Shown one piece after another: positions 42,677-50,158 of a stretch of 64,000 nucleotides of DNA. Below the pieces are notes generated by a model. The model was given only the letters and a program-made list of their open reading frames with translations, did not search any database and was not told where the DNA came from. Origin of the DNA: Aliivibrio fischeri ATCC 7744 = JCM 18803 = DSM 507 (GTDB taxonomy: Bacteria; Pseudomonadota; Gammaproteobacteria; Enterobacterales; Vibrionaceae); contig NZ_CP092712.1 in assembly GCF_023983475.1 (NCBI RefSeq), forward strand, positions 2,232,001 through 2,296,000, given 5' to 3'. The position numbers and the translations under genes are program-made. Each line of letters starts with the position of its first letter. Positions within the stretch are counted from its first letter, which is position 1.

Positions 42677-42983
42677 TGTAATTCAATCCTATAGTTATGA
42701 TGTTGAGCTTGGTGTTAATTCGTTAATGTCGCTACTATAAAGAAGAGATCGTGAAGAAAGCGTGAAGAACACTTTCATATAGATTTACAATTCATAATTA
42801 CATTCATTCTAAATATTTTTACAGCTGTAATAATTTACAGGATGTGATGAAGTGAAATTTATTTTCTTTACTAATTCAATACGATAGTAATAAATTTAAT
42901 CTTGGTCTTAAGTAATAATATAAGTACTATAGAAAGAAGCCTAAAGGAAGCACACCAAATTATTTATAAGGAAATAAGTAAAT
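42677..42983. other. Divergent region between barrel protein and first LysR gene
   Basis: These 307 bp hold no gene. A perfect 12-bp palindrome TTACAGCTGTAA (42819-42830) lies near the middle, followed by a half-repeat TTTACAGG. LysR proteins often bind such imperfect dyads in the divergent promoter of their target, here the barrel-protein gene, so this is a plausible autoregulatory site. No promoter is unambiguous because the whole region is AT-rich. Confidence 0.4.
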
Positions 42984-43913
42984 ATGGCAAAAGATCTATT
43001 CGCAACATTGGATTTAAATTTGCTGAGAACATTTTTAATTCTCTCCCAAGAGTTAAATATGCGAAAAGCCTCTGAGCGCTTATTTGTTTCTCAACCAGCA
43101 ATCAGCCAAGCACTACAAAAATTACGAAACCATTTTAATGATGAGCTATTCATAAAAGTTCGTCATGGGTTAAAACCTACCCCTTTTGCTGAAGAGTTAG
43201 CTGAAAATATCCAACCTTATTTAGATGGCCTATCGTCAGTATTAAATGCATCTCAAGAATTCAAACCTGAAAATTTAAATAAAACAATTAAGATAGCCTT
43301 AGCCCCTCAAGTGCTAACCTGCTTGTCTGGTGCCTTATTTCATGACATAAAAGAAAAAGCACCGAATGTCGATCTACAACTTGTAAACTGGTCAGAATCA
43401 ACCTTTGATGATCTTGCTAAAGGTAAGTTAGATCTGGCGATCAATTACGAATATGACAAAGTTCCTAAAGAGTTACTTTCAAAAAATCTAATCACAATAA
43501 CAGGTTGTGTAATCGTTAGAATAAACCACCCAATTGAAAAAACAGTCGCTACACCTTATGATTTTGAAGGGTATGAACTTGCTTCATTAATTATCCCAGG
43601 TTGGAATGATAATAAAAGTTTAGCCAGTGAAGTATTAACCAATATGGATATCGAGCATAAAATAGGATTTCGCTCAGAGCTTCCGATGGCATTGATCGAT
43701 GTGGTTCAACATACAGATATGTACTTCCCTTCCACTTCGCTTTTCCCTATTCACCAATATTCAAGTTTAAGACGAATCGATTTATCTCTTGATGATGTGC
43801 CATTAAATTACCCTATTTATACCTATTATCACCAAAGACATAAAAAAAATGCACTGCACGCTTGGATAAATCAACTTATTACCGATTTATTATCAGAAGC
43901 AAATATCAAATAA
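42984..43913 (+). CDS. LysR-family transcriptional regulator (paralogue 1)
   Basis: A 309-residue LysR-type regulator of the LeuO/NodD-like subgroup. The winged helix is at residues about 9-68 (LDLNLLRTFLILSQELNMRKASERLFVSQPAISQALQKL, then FNDELFIK). The substrate-binding domain follows. It is very similar to the next LysR gene (same N-terminal MAKDLF.TLDLNLLRTF and C-terminal YYHQRHKKNALHAWI), so they are a tandem duplication. It is divergent from the outer-membrane barrel gene, the likely target. Its ligand is unknown. Confidence 0.9.
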   Translation: MAKDLFATLDLNLLRTFLILSQELNMRKASERLFVSQPAISQALQKLRNHFNDELFIKVRHGLKPTPFAEELAENIQPYLDGLSSVLNASQEFKPENLNKTIKIALAPQVLTCLSGALFHDIKEKAPNVDLQLVNWSESTFDDLAKGKLDLAINYEYDKVPKELLSKNLITITGCVIVRINHPIEKTVATPYDFEGYELASLIIPGWNDNKSLASEVLTNMDIEHKIGFRSELPMALIDVVQHTDMYFPSTSLFPIHQYSSLRRIDLSLDDVPLNYPIYTYYHQRHKKNALHAWINQLITDLLSEANIK

Positions 43914-44030
43914 TCATTATAAATAAAACCAAAAACACACTAAAAAATAAGTACTCCTTATAACTTATATAACCACAGGTGATTAGTTTCCTTTCATTAA
44001 TATTTATATTATCTAGACCAGTCAACAGGA

Positions 44031-44147
44031 GTGATACTCAGGCGTATTACTACTGTAACTGCGACATTTTCTTTATCAGGGAATGATGAAGTTTTTAAAA
44101 AAGATTTATTGCAACTCTACTTTCCGTCTTTGACACTTTACCATTAG
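44031..44147 (+). CDS. Candidate 38-residue small ORF
   Basis: A GTG-started frame of 38 codons, V-I-L-R-R-I-T-T-V-T-A-T-F-S-L-S..., ending ...LQLYFPSLTLYH and a TAG. AGGAG lies directly against the GTG, too close for a normal Shine-Dalgarno, so translation is doubtful. No homology is recognised. It ends 8 bp before a strong terminator, so the pair looks like a short transcript. It may be a leader peptide, a small protein, a remnant, or chance. Confidence 0.2.
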   Translation: MILRRITTVTATFSLSGNDEVFKKDLLQLYFPSLTLYH

Positions 44148-44155
44148 GTAACTTC

Positions 44156-44190
44156 GCCTCTGTTCTCTCATCCAGAGGCTTTTTTTCTTT
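44156..44190 (+). terminator. Strong intrinsic terminator between the LysR genes
   Basis: GCCTCTG (44156-44162) pairs with CAGAGGC (44173-44179) across a 10-nt loop and runs into eight T residues. It lies 240 bp after the first LysR gene, so it could end that transcript or a short local one. Confidence 0.85.
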
Positions 44191-44242
44191 ACCCTTATCA
44201 CTTTCTTTGCTCAAATAAAGAAAACATCAACGGATTGATATT

Positions 44243-45166
44243 ATGGCTAAAGATTTATTCTCTACTTTAGATTTAAACTTATTACGAACATTTATCGTTC
44301 TTCACCAAGAACGAAATATGCGTAAAGCCTCTGAGCGTTTATTTGTTTCTCAGCCTGCAATAAGTAAGGCTCTACAACGCTTACGTGACCATTTTAATGA
44401 TGAATTGTTTGTCAAAACCCATCACGGGCTGCGTGCAACTGAATACGCAAACCAGCTAGCAGAAAGCATCTCCCCAATACTTGATGATCTTTCTTCTACA
44501 TTAAATGAAAGTAATGAGTTTAACCCTCAAGAACTTGAAGGTGTGATAAAACTAGCACTATCTCCTTTTCTTTTAAGCGCTATTGCCAATAAATTATTTC
44601 AAGCAATCAGAGCTGAAGCACCCAATGTGCAGGTACAGTTATTAAACTGGTCAAAATCTACTATGACCGACATCATTAATGACGAAGTTCAACTCGGTCT
44701 TAATTACGAAATTAGTCATGCCCCAAAAGAACTCATCCAAAAGCCTATCGCACAAGACAGCTTTAAAGCGTACGTAAGACAAAATCATCCATACAAAGAG
44801 ACAGAAATAGAAGTTAAAGATGGGGTTAACTTTGAACTAGCAACAGTAATAGCAGTAGATTGGAACTCTCACCAGTCTCTAGCGGAGAAAATCCTAAAAA
44901 TTAAAGGCTTAGAAGCCAATGTCGGTTTTCGTTCAGAATTACCTTCAGCCGTAATCGATGTGGTTAATAACTCAGACATGATGTTCCCAGCCTCTAAATT
45001 CTTAGATATTGAGCATAATAAACAGCTACGAAGCATTCAAATACTCTTTGATAATAAAGATATTAATCCGAAAGTATGTGCTTATTACCACCATAAAAAT
45101 CGCAATAACCCCACCATGCTATGGTTAAAAACCATTCTTCAATCATTACTCATTGATAACCAGTAG
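44243..45166 (+). CDS. LysR-family transcriptional regulator (paralogue 2)
   Basis: A 307-residue paralogue of the preceding LysR protein. Most of the first 70 residues are identical (MAKDLFSTLDLNLLRTFIVLHQERNMRKASERLFVSQPAISKALQ), whereas the effector domain has diverged more. It is followed by a terminator. The two proteins may read different ligands while recognising related DNA. The small outer-membrane-protein gene at 45.5 kb is on the same strand downstream. Ligand and targets are unknown. Confidence 0.9.
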   Translation: MAKDLFSTLDLNLLRTFIVLHQERNMRKASERLFVSQPAISKALQRLRDHFNDELFVKTHHGLRATEYANQLAESISPILDDLSSTLNESNEFNPQELEGVIKLALSPFLLSAIANKLFQAIRAEAPNVQVQLLNWSKSTMTDIINDEVQLGLNYEISHAPKELIQKPIAQDSFKAYVRQNHPYKETEIEVKDGVNFELATVIAVDWNSHQSLAEKILKIKGLEANVGFRSELPSAVIDVVNNSDMMFPASKFLDIEHNKQLRSIQILFDNKDINPKVCAYYHHKNRNNPTMLWLKTILQSLLIDNQ

Positions 45167-45207
45167 TTATTAGGTAAATTCACTTCAGTCATTAATAACT
45201 CAACATT

Positions 45208-45245
45208 AAAGCCTCTATTCTTTTAAGGGATTAGAGGCTTTTTTG
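45208..45245 (+). terminator. Terminator of the second LysR gene
   Basis: AAAGCCTCTA (45208-45217) pairs perfectly with TAGAGGCTTT (45232-45241) and runs into TTT. The loop is 14 nt. Confidence 0.85.
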
Positions 45246-45311
45246 TGCATTTTATATACTTCTCTCATCGGCTAGGAACGCCACAGATAAGCAAAGACGC
45301 TCAAACGGTTA

Positions 45312-45410
45312 ATGAAATACTTAATTATTATGAAAACACTATTCATCTTATCTATCCCTTTTATCCTTCTAATTTTAAGCATCAAATCAATGATAAACGA
45401 TAAAGAATAG
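45312..45410 (+). CDS. Candidate small hydrophobic protein (32 or 26 aa)
   Basis: An open frame with two in-frame ATGs (45312 and 45330). The product would be M-K-Y-L-I-I-M-K-T-L-F-I-L-S-I-P... then FILLILSIKSMINDKE, a single hydrophobic helix with a charged tail, the shape of a small inner-membrane protein. Neither ATG has a good Shine-Dalgarno, and no homologue is recognised. Its isolated position between two terminators is consistent with a separate small gene, but it could be chance in AT-rich DNA. Confidence 0.28.
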   Translation: MKYLIIMKTLFILSIPFILLILSIKSMINDKE

Positions 45411-45519
45411 AACTAATTATTTATTAATAACTAGTGATTATCATTGAAATAACGACATGTAATTAGTCCCAAATGAACAATTTTCTTACTATACCCCTAT
45501 CAAAACACATTACATAAAC

Positions 45520-45540
45520 AAAGCACGGATGCTTTTTTTT
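45520..45540 (+). terminator. Terminator-like hairpin just before the outer-membrane protein gene
   Basis: AAAGCA / TGCTTT (45520-45525 with 45530-45535) has a CGGA loop and runs on into T residues up to 45540. Only 23 bp separate the end of the T-run from the start codon at 45564. It may end an upstream transcript or lie in the leader of the gene. Confidence 0.55.
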
Positions 45541-45563
45541 AAACAATTATGAGAGTATCCAAA

Positions 45564-46058
45564 ATGAAAAAATCACACCTAGTTCTCGCTATCGCCACCC
45601 TATTTAGTGCAAACACTTTTGCTAATAATATTCACTTATCTCCTGAAGTTAAAATTGGCCCTTATGGCGGCTTTGGTATTCAAGCTGGTGTTACTGATGC
45701 TTTAGGTTTTGATGCAGCTTATCTTAGTTACGGCCGTACCGTTTACAGCAGTTCAACTTATGATGAAACAATCGATTCATACCGTTTTGGTGTTCAACAT
45801 ATGTTTGGTGCATCTCAAATTCACGGTTTACAACTTGAAGTTGGTTTTGCTGATTACGATGGCAAAAAAACGAGTAAAGGCGAAACAACGAAAGAAAGAG
45901 CTTTAGGTTCAAGTATCGGAGCATCTTATGTATTTCAAGCTACTGACCAATTAGGATTAAGAGCAGGGGTAGATCTTAACTACTTCCCAATGAGTGATAC
46001 GTATATTCCTTATGACTTAGCAACTAACTTTAATCTTGGTATGACATTCACTTTTTAA
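45564..46058 (+). CDS. Small outer-membrane beta-barrel protein
   Basis: A 164-residue protein from ATG 45564 (MKKSHLVLAIATLFSANTFA signal peptide). An ATG five codons upstream is in frame, but it would spoil the signal peptide's N-terminus and overlap a GAGAG Shine-Dalgarno-like site. The mature part shows alternating beta strands (VKIGPYGGFGIQAGVTDALGFDAAYLSYGR, SYRFGVQHMFG, LQLEVGFADYDG, SSIGASYVFQATDQLGLRAGVDLNYF) and the C-terminal aromatic NLGMTFTF. It resembles an 8-strand OmpA/OmpX-like barrel; function unknown. A MITE-like element and a terminator follow it. Confidence 0.82.
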   Translation: MKKSHLVLAIATLFSANTFANNIHLSPEVKIGPYGGFGIQAGVTDALGFDAAYLSYGRTVYSSSTYDETIDSYRFGVQHMFGASQIHGLQLEVGFADYDGKKTSKGETTKERALGSSIGASYVFQATDQLGLRAGVDLNYFPMSDTYIPYDLATNFNLGMTFTF

Positions 46059-46080
46059 TGAATATCACCGTGATTAGTTA

Positions 46081-46240
46081 TACCAATCGTAGTAAATAAC
46101 TGATCGCTCTAACTTGTTAAAATGCTCGATAACTACGTTAGAATTTTTGATTGTAGAGTAACTACTTATCAAAAAATTCTGTCTTGTTCTCAAGCATTTT
46201 TCCTTCGCTATTTCTGATCACTTACTTACTGTGATTGGTA
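46081..46240. mobile_element. MITE-like element (160 bp)
   Basis: The ends are imperfect inverted repeats of about 25 bp: TACCAATCGTAGTAAATAACTGATC at the left, with the reverse complement at the right reading TACCAATCACAGTAAGTAAGTGATC. TTA is present directly on both outer sides (46078-46080 and 46241-46243), a likely target-site duplication. The interior is self-complementary too (AAAATGCT...AGCATTTT and AGAATTTTTGAT...ATCAAAAAATTCT), so the whole element folds into one long hairpin. It carries no coding capacity. Such elements are dispersed in Vibrionaceae genomes and are moved by transposases in trans. Confidence 0.8.
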
Positions 46241-46249
46241 TTAGATACA

Positions 46250-46285
46250 AAAATGGCGCTGTTTTAAAAAACAGCGCCATTTTTA
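46250..46285. terminator. Bidirectional terminator
   Basis: AAATGGCGCTGTTTT and its near-perfect complement AACAGCGCCATTT surround an A-rich loop, with A and T runs outside. It serves the LA_2272-type gene on the minus strand, and possibly the barrel-protein gene across the MITE. Confidence 0.85.
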
Positions 46286-46302
46286 TTTAGTATTTAATCA
46301 AA

Positions 46303-46863
46303 TTACATCGCAAAGTTTACGATTGGGAAACAAGGTAAGAAACCATTTTCAGCACAGTTAATAAGACCTACTTGAACCCCTTTAATATCAGACGTCATGT
46401 TAAAGAAACCAACTTGAACATGAGAGTCATTTGAAAGGTTAGCAACACCTACATCAACCATTGTGTAGCCTTCTGAATAGTTAACAGCAGATACGTTTGC
46501 ACCTTTCACATTATTTGTCAGGTTAACAAAGCCTAGGTTAGCACCTAAGTCATCACCTTTGTGCCAGTTAAACAGGCCAAAAGATGCACCAGTCATATTA
46601 CCGTTAACCTTATTTGCACCGATAAATAGCGGGAAGTTTACACCAGTTAGGTTATCACTTTCAGACATACCGATTGCAAAATCAACACCAGTAACATCAC
46701 CAGTCTTACCATGCAGTGCAGCTAGACGTACACCTTTTACTTCACTTGCTGCTGGAGCATTAAAGCCATTAAGAGATGAGAACATCACAGGCGTGCTATC
46801 AGCCATCGCAAATGATGAAACCATAGATAGAGCAGCGCAAGTACCAACTAAAATCTTCTTCAT
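46303..46863 (-). CDS. LA_2272-type surface repeat protein
   Basis: A 186-residue protein: signal peptide (MKKILVGTCAALSMVSSFAMA), then about six degenerate repeats of roughly 20 residues with the pattern G-x-x-x-G-[VA]-[NSD]-[FVL]-[GAP]-[LIV] (TGVDFAIG, TGVNFPLF, TGASFGLFNW, LGANLGFVNLTNNVKGANVSAVNY, IKGVQVGLIN). It ends NGFLPCFPIVNF. These repeats are the hallmark of the LA_2272 surface family, predicted beta-solenoid or barrel-like; function unknown. I chose ATG 46863, which follows AAGGAAATATT; the longer frame from 46929 has no signal-peptide logic. Confidence 0.75.
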   Translation of the reverse strand: MKKILVGTCAALSMVSSFAMADSTPVMFSSLNGFNAPAASEVKGVRLAALHGKTGDVTGVDFAIGMSESDNLTGVNFPLFIGANKVNGNMTGASFGLFNWHKGDDLGANLGFVNLTNNVKGANVSAVNYSEGYTMVDVGVANLSNDSHVQVGFFNMTSDIKGVQVGLINCAENGFLPCFPIVNFAM

Positions 46864-47051
46864 AATATTTCCTTTATTACTTAGTTTATGATTCTTTGAA
46901 TCAATTGTTTTATCTATTATTAATCGCACAATAAATGCAATAACTCACAATATACTCGTATTAAGTGATAAATAAAGCATAGTTCAAAAAGTTAGCATGT
47001 GATTATTATTTTTAAGTCAATCGGTTATCTAATCTAAACTCTGAATAAAAA

Positions 47052-47750
47052 TCACTTAATTACATCATCAATATTTTGCTCACCAATATGACGAACATCC
47101 TTTCCTTTCACAAAATAAATGATGTATTCACAAATATTCTGGCAACGGTCTCCGACACGTTCAATGGCGCGAGCGGCCCACATCACTTTCATAACACTAG
47201 GAATAGAACTTGGATCTTCCATCATATAAGTCATTAATTGACGTACAACCGCTTCATATTCCGCATCGATTTTATCATCAAATTTATACGCCTCAGTGGC
47301 TGCTTTTACATCCATTCGCGCATAAGCATCTAAAACTGAATGCATCATCTTGACGGATTGACGTCCTAATGACTCTAAAGAGACCAATAACGAATGCTGT
47401 TTATTCGTGAAATTTTCCAGTGATACTTTTGCAATTTGAGATGCAACATCACCAATGCGCTCTAAATCAGTAATGGTTTTTATAATCGCCATAACTAAGC
47501 GTAAATCACTTGCTGTAGGTTGACGTTTGGCAATGATTCGAGTGCACGCTTCATCAATAGCGACTTCCATAGCATTGACTTTATGGTCTTCATGCATGAC
47601 GCGTTTAGCTAGCTCTGCATCATGATTATGCAAAGCTTCTAATGCATAGGTGAGCTGCTGTTCCACCATTCCACCCATGGTTAAAACATGAGTACGAATC
47701 GCTTCGAGCTCTGAATTGAATTGGCCTGAAATATGTCGACCAAGATGCAT
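47052..47750 (-). CDS. phoU: Phosphate signalling regulator PhoU
   Basis: A 232-residue all-helical protein made of two similar three-helix bundles (residues about 10-115 and 120-220). The second carries a metal-binding-like motif near [21 protein letters not shown]. PhoU links the Pst transporter and PhoR: it keeps the Pho regulon off when phosphate is plentiful and restrains Pst transport. It lies 39 bp after pstB at the end of the cluster, as in E. coli. Confidence 0.96.
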   Translation of the reverse strand: MHLGRHISGQFNSELEAIRTHVLTMGGMVEQQLTYALEALHNHDAELAKRVMHEDHKVNAMEVAIDEACTRIIAKRQPTASDLRLVMAIIKTITDLERIGDVASQIAKVSLENFTNKQHSLLVSLESLGRQSVKMMHSVLDAYARMDVKAATEAYKFDDKIDAEYEAVVRQLMTYMMEDPSSIPSVMKVMWAARAIERVGDRCQNICEYIIYFVKGKDVRHIGEQNIDDVIK

Positions 47751-47789
47751 GATATGTCCTTATCTTATAAGTGGCCTATCATAGGGTTA

Positions 47790-48608
47790 TTACCCATAAC
47801 GACCTGTAATATAGTCTTCTGTTTGTTTATGTATAGGGGAAGTGAAAATGGTATTTGCATTGCCATATTCCACTAACTTTCCTTGGTTAATAAAAGCAGT
47901 GTAATCGCTTACCCTCGCAGCTTGTTGCATATTATGTGTAACAATAACGACGGTATATTTACTTTTTAATTCGTAAATAAGCTCTTCTATGGTTAGTGTT
48001 GATATTGGGTCCAAAGCTGATGTTGGTTCATCAAGTAATAACACTTCAGGCTCAATAGCTATCGCTCGAGCAATAACCAAACGTTGTTGCTGACCACCTG
48101 AAAGACCAAATGCATTTTCATGTAAACGATGCTTAACTTCATCCCATAACGCCGCAGCTTTCAGAGCTTCCTCAACCGCTTCATCTAATACTCGCGCTTC
48201 TTTAATCCCTTGTAAACGTAAACCGTAAACTACGTTTTCATAAATTGACTTAGGAAACGGATTTGGGCGTTGAAACACCATTCCAACTCTTCGACGCAAG
48301 GAAGGAATATCCGTATCAGGGTGATAAATATCATCACCAAATAGCTTAATTGAACCTTTAATTTTGCAGTTATCTACCAAATCATTCATTCGATTAATAC
48401 AGCGTAATAACGTTGATTTACCACAACCGGATGGCCCAATGAAAGCCGTTACCTGACCTTTTGGTATTCGCATTTCTATATTTGATAGTGCTGATGTCTT
48501 GCCATAATTCAAACAAAGATTATTAATTTCTATCGCGGTATTCTCATCAGACAGGTGATTAACATCCATCGGTGATAGAAAAGAAAGATCAGGAGATAAT
48601 GAATACAT
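47790..48608 (-). CDS. pstB: Phosphate ABC transporter ATP-binding protein
   Basis: A 272-residue ABC ATPase: Walker [18 protein letters not shown]-loop in [19 protein letters not shown], signature [16 protein letters not shown], Walker [13 protein letters not shown] and the His switch [13 protein letters not shown]. It powers import through PstC and PstA. I chose ATG 48608 ([10 protein letters not shown]); GGAG lies ten bases before it. The frame is open for 21 more codons but those overlap pstA without conserved residues. It begins 4 bp after pstA. Confidence 0.96.
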   Translation of the reverse strand: MYSLSPDLSFLSPMDVNHLSDENTAIEINNLCLNYGKTSALSNIEMRIPKGQVTAFIGPSGCGKSTLLRCINRMNDLVDNCKIKGSIKLFGDDIYHPDTDIPSLRRRVGMVFQRPNPFPKSIYENVVYGLRLQGIKEARVLDEAVEEALKAAALWDEVKHRLHENAFGLSGGQQQRLVIARAIAIEPEVLLLDEPTSALDPISTLTIEELIYELKSKYTVVIVTHNMQQAARVSDYTAFINQGKLVEYGNANTIFTSPIHKQTEDYITGRYG

Positions 48609-48612
48609 ATAA

Positions 48613-50148
48613 CTATAACTCCAAAGTTCGGTATTTTTCTCGTAAGTTATTACGAATAGCAATAGCCGCAAGGTTTAACCCGATGATCACTGTGACAAGT
48701 AAAAAAGCCGTTGCATACACTATTGGACGAGCAGCTTCTACATTTGGACTTTGAAAACCCACATCATAAATATGATAACCAAGGTGCATGAATTTTCTGT
48801 CTAAATGCAAGTAGGGAGCAACGCTATCAACAGGTAACGATGGCGCTAACTTCACTACCCCTACTAACATTAAAGGAGCCACTTCACCTGCTGCACGAGC
48901 AACCGCTAAAATTAACCCAGTCATGATAGCAGGACTTGCCATAGGTAATACGATCTTCCACAAAGTTTCAAACTGGGTAGCACCTAATGCTAATGAACCA
49001 TGTCGAACCGAATTAGGAATACGACTTAAGCCTTCTTCTGTCGCAACAATCACAACGGGTAAAGTTAAGATAGCTAATGTTAACGCTGACCATAATAAAC
49101 CTGGCGTCCCAAATGTAGGGGTTGGCAACTCATTAGAATAAAAGAGTTGATCAAGTGTTCCACCTACCACATAAACAAAAAAGCCTAACCCAAATACACC
49201 ATAAACAATCGATGGCACACCTGCTAAGTTAATTACAGCGATACGGATCAATCGAGTTAACACATTTGGTTTTGCATATTCATGTAAGTATATAGCAGCT
49301 ATCACCCCCAAAGGCATTACGATAACCGACATTAACAACACTAATAAAATAGTACCAAATATCGCAGGAAACACCCCTCCCTCAGAATTAGCTTCACGCG
49401 GAGGTTCTGACACAAACTCATAAACAGACTCAAGCCAATGATACACTTTTTCTTTAATCGTCATCGCATTTGGAAACCAAATATCCAACACGTTATCACT
49501 GCTTAGTTGATAGCGTGAACCTTGGCTATCTTCTAGTACCAAATAGCTGTGGCTCAACTGCTTAGATATTGCATCAACCTCGTTATTAAGTGCTTTTTCT
49601 TGCGTTATAATTTCATTTTTAGAAAGAGCAGAACTAGGTAAAGCATCTAACAAACGATAAAGTTTATAGCGCTCTTGCTCAAGTAAATCGATCTTTGCTT
49701 TTTCACTACGAACCCAAGCTTCGACCTGCTGTCGATTTAACTCAAGACCATTTGATGTCTCTATAATCTTGCCAAAATATTTACCATGCTGAACACGATC
49801 TACCACCACGAGCTCTTCTGGTTTACTTACCGTTTTAATTTTATCTTTATCAATATTAATAAAGTCAAAACCATTAATATCTCGGTTCCCAACCTTGATA
49901 ACAAGTCGATCTCTTTTATCCGCATTCGCATCATGTACTTTTTGTACATCGTATAACTGACCAACAATGACCTTCCCATCAACGGTTTGCCATTGCTGTA
50001 ATGGTGTTGGCCAAAAATAAGAGAGACCTTTCCAACCAATTAACAGCAAAATACCCAATACCGAAATCATACTGATACTTACAGAACCGGCTGTAAGCCA
50101 TATCCATGGTGATCCTGATTTTATCCACGTTTTCATTTTTATTTTCAT
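48613..50148 (-). CDS. pstA: Phosphate ABC transporter permease PstA (extended form)
   Basis: A 511-residue permease against about 296 in E. coli. One span (residues about 18-45) is followed by an extra extracytoplasmic part of roughly 200 residues (about 50-245), including a coiled-coil-like stretch ([19 protein letters not shown]) and ending near [16 protein letters not shown]. The canonical ABC permease part follows, with the EAA loop around [33 protein letters not shown]. It starts 10 bp after pstC. The extension is a variant that I expect in marine gamma-proteobacteria; its role is unknown. Confidence 0.95.
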   Translation of the reverse strand: MKIKMKTWIKSGSPWIWLTAGSVSISMISVLGILLLIGWKGLSYFWPTPLQQWQTVDGKVIVGQLYDVQKVHDANADKRDRLVIKVGNRDINGFDFINIDKDKIKTVSKPEELVVVDRVQHGKYFGKIIETSNGLELNRQQVEAWVRSEKAKIDLLEQERYKLYRLLDALPSSALSKNEIITQEKALNNEVDAISKQLSHSYLVLEDSQGSRYQLSSDNVLDIWFPNAMTIKEKVYHWLESVYEFVSEPPREANSEGGVFPAIFGTILLVLLMSVIVMPLGVIAAIYLHEYAKPNVLTRLIRIAVINLAGVPSIVYGVFGLGFFVYVVGGTLDQLFYSNELPTPTFGTPGLLWSALTLAILTLPVVIVATEEGLSRIPNSVRHGSLALGATQFETLWKIVLPMASPAIMTGLILAVARAAGEVAPLMLVGVVKLAPSLPVDSVAPYLHLDRKFMHLGYHIYDVGFQSPNVEAARPIVYATAFLLVTVIIGLNLAAIAIRNNLREKYRTLEL

Positions 50149-50158
50149 TCAGATACAC

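Larger units (their letters stand above)
43914..44242. other. Region between the two LysR genes
   Basis: These 329 bp are AT-rich at the left end, then carry a short open frame (44031-44147) and a strong terminator (44156-44190). The block could be a small transcript, coding or not, in front of the second LysR gene, whose own start lies only about 50 bp after the terminator. Confidence 0.4.
45167..45548. other. Region between second LysR gene and outer-membrane protein gene
   Basis: These 382 bp carry the LysR2 terminator (45208-45245), a candidate 32-codon hydrophobic ORF (45312-45410), and a second terminator-like hairpin (45520-45540) just before the next gene. The rest is AT-rich with no other recognisable feature. 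Confidence 0.5.
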
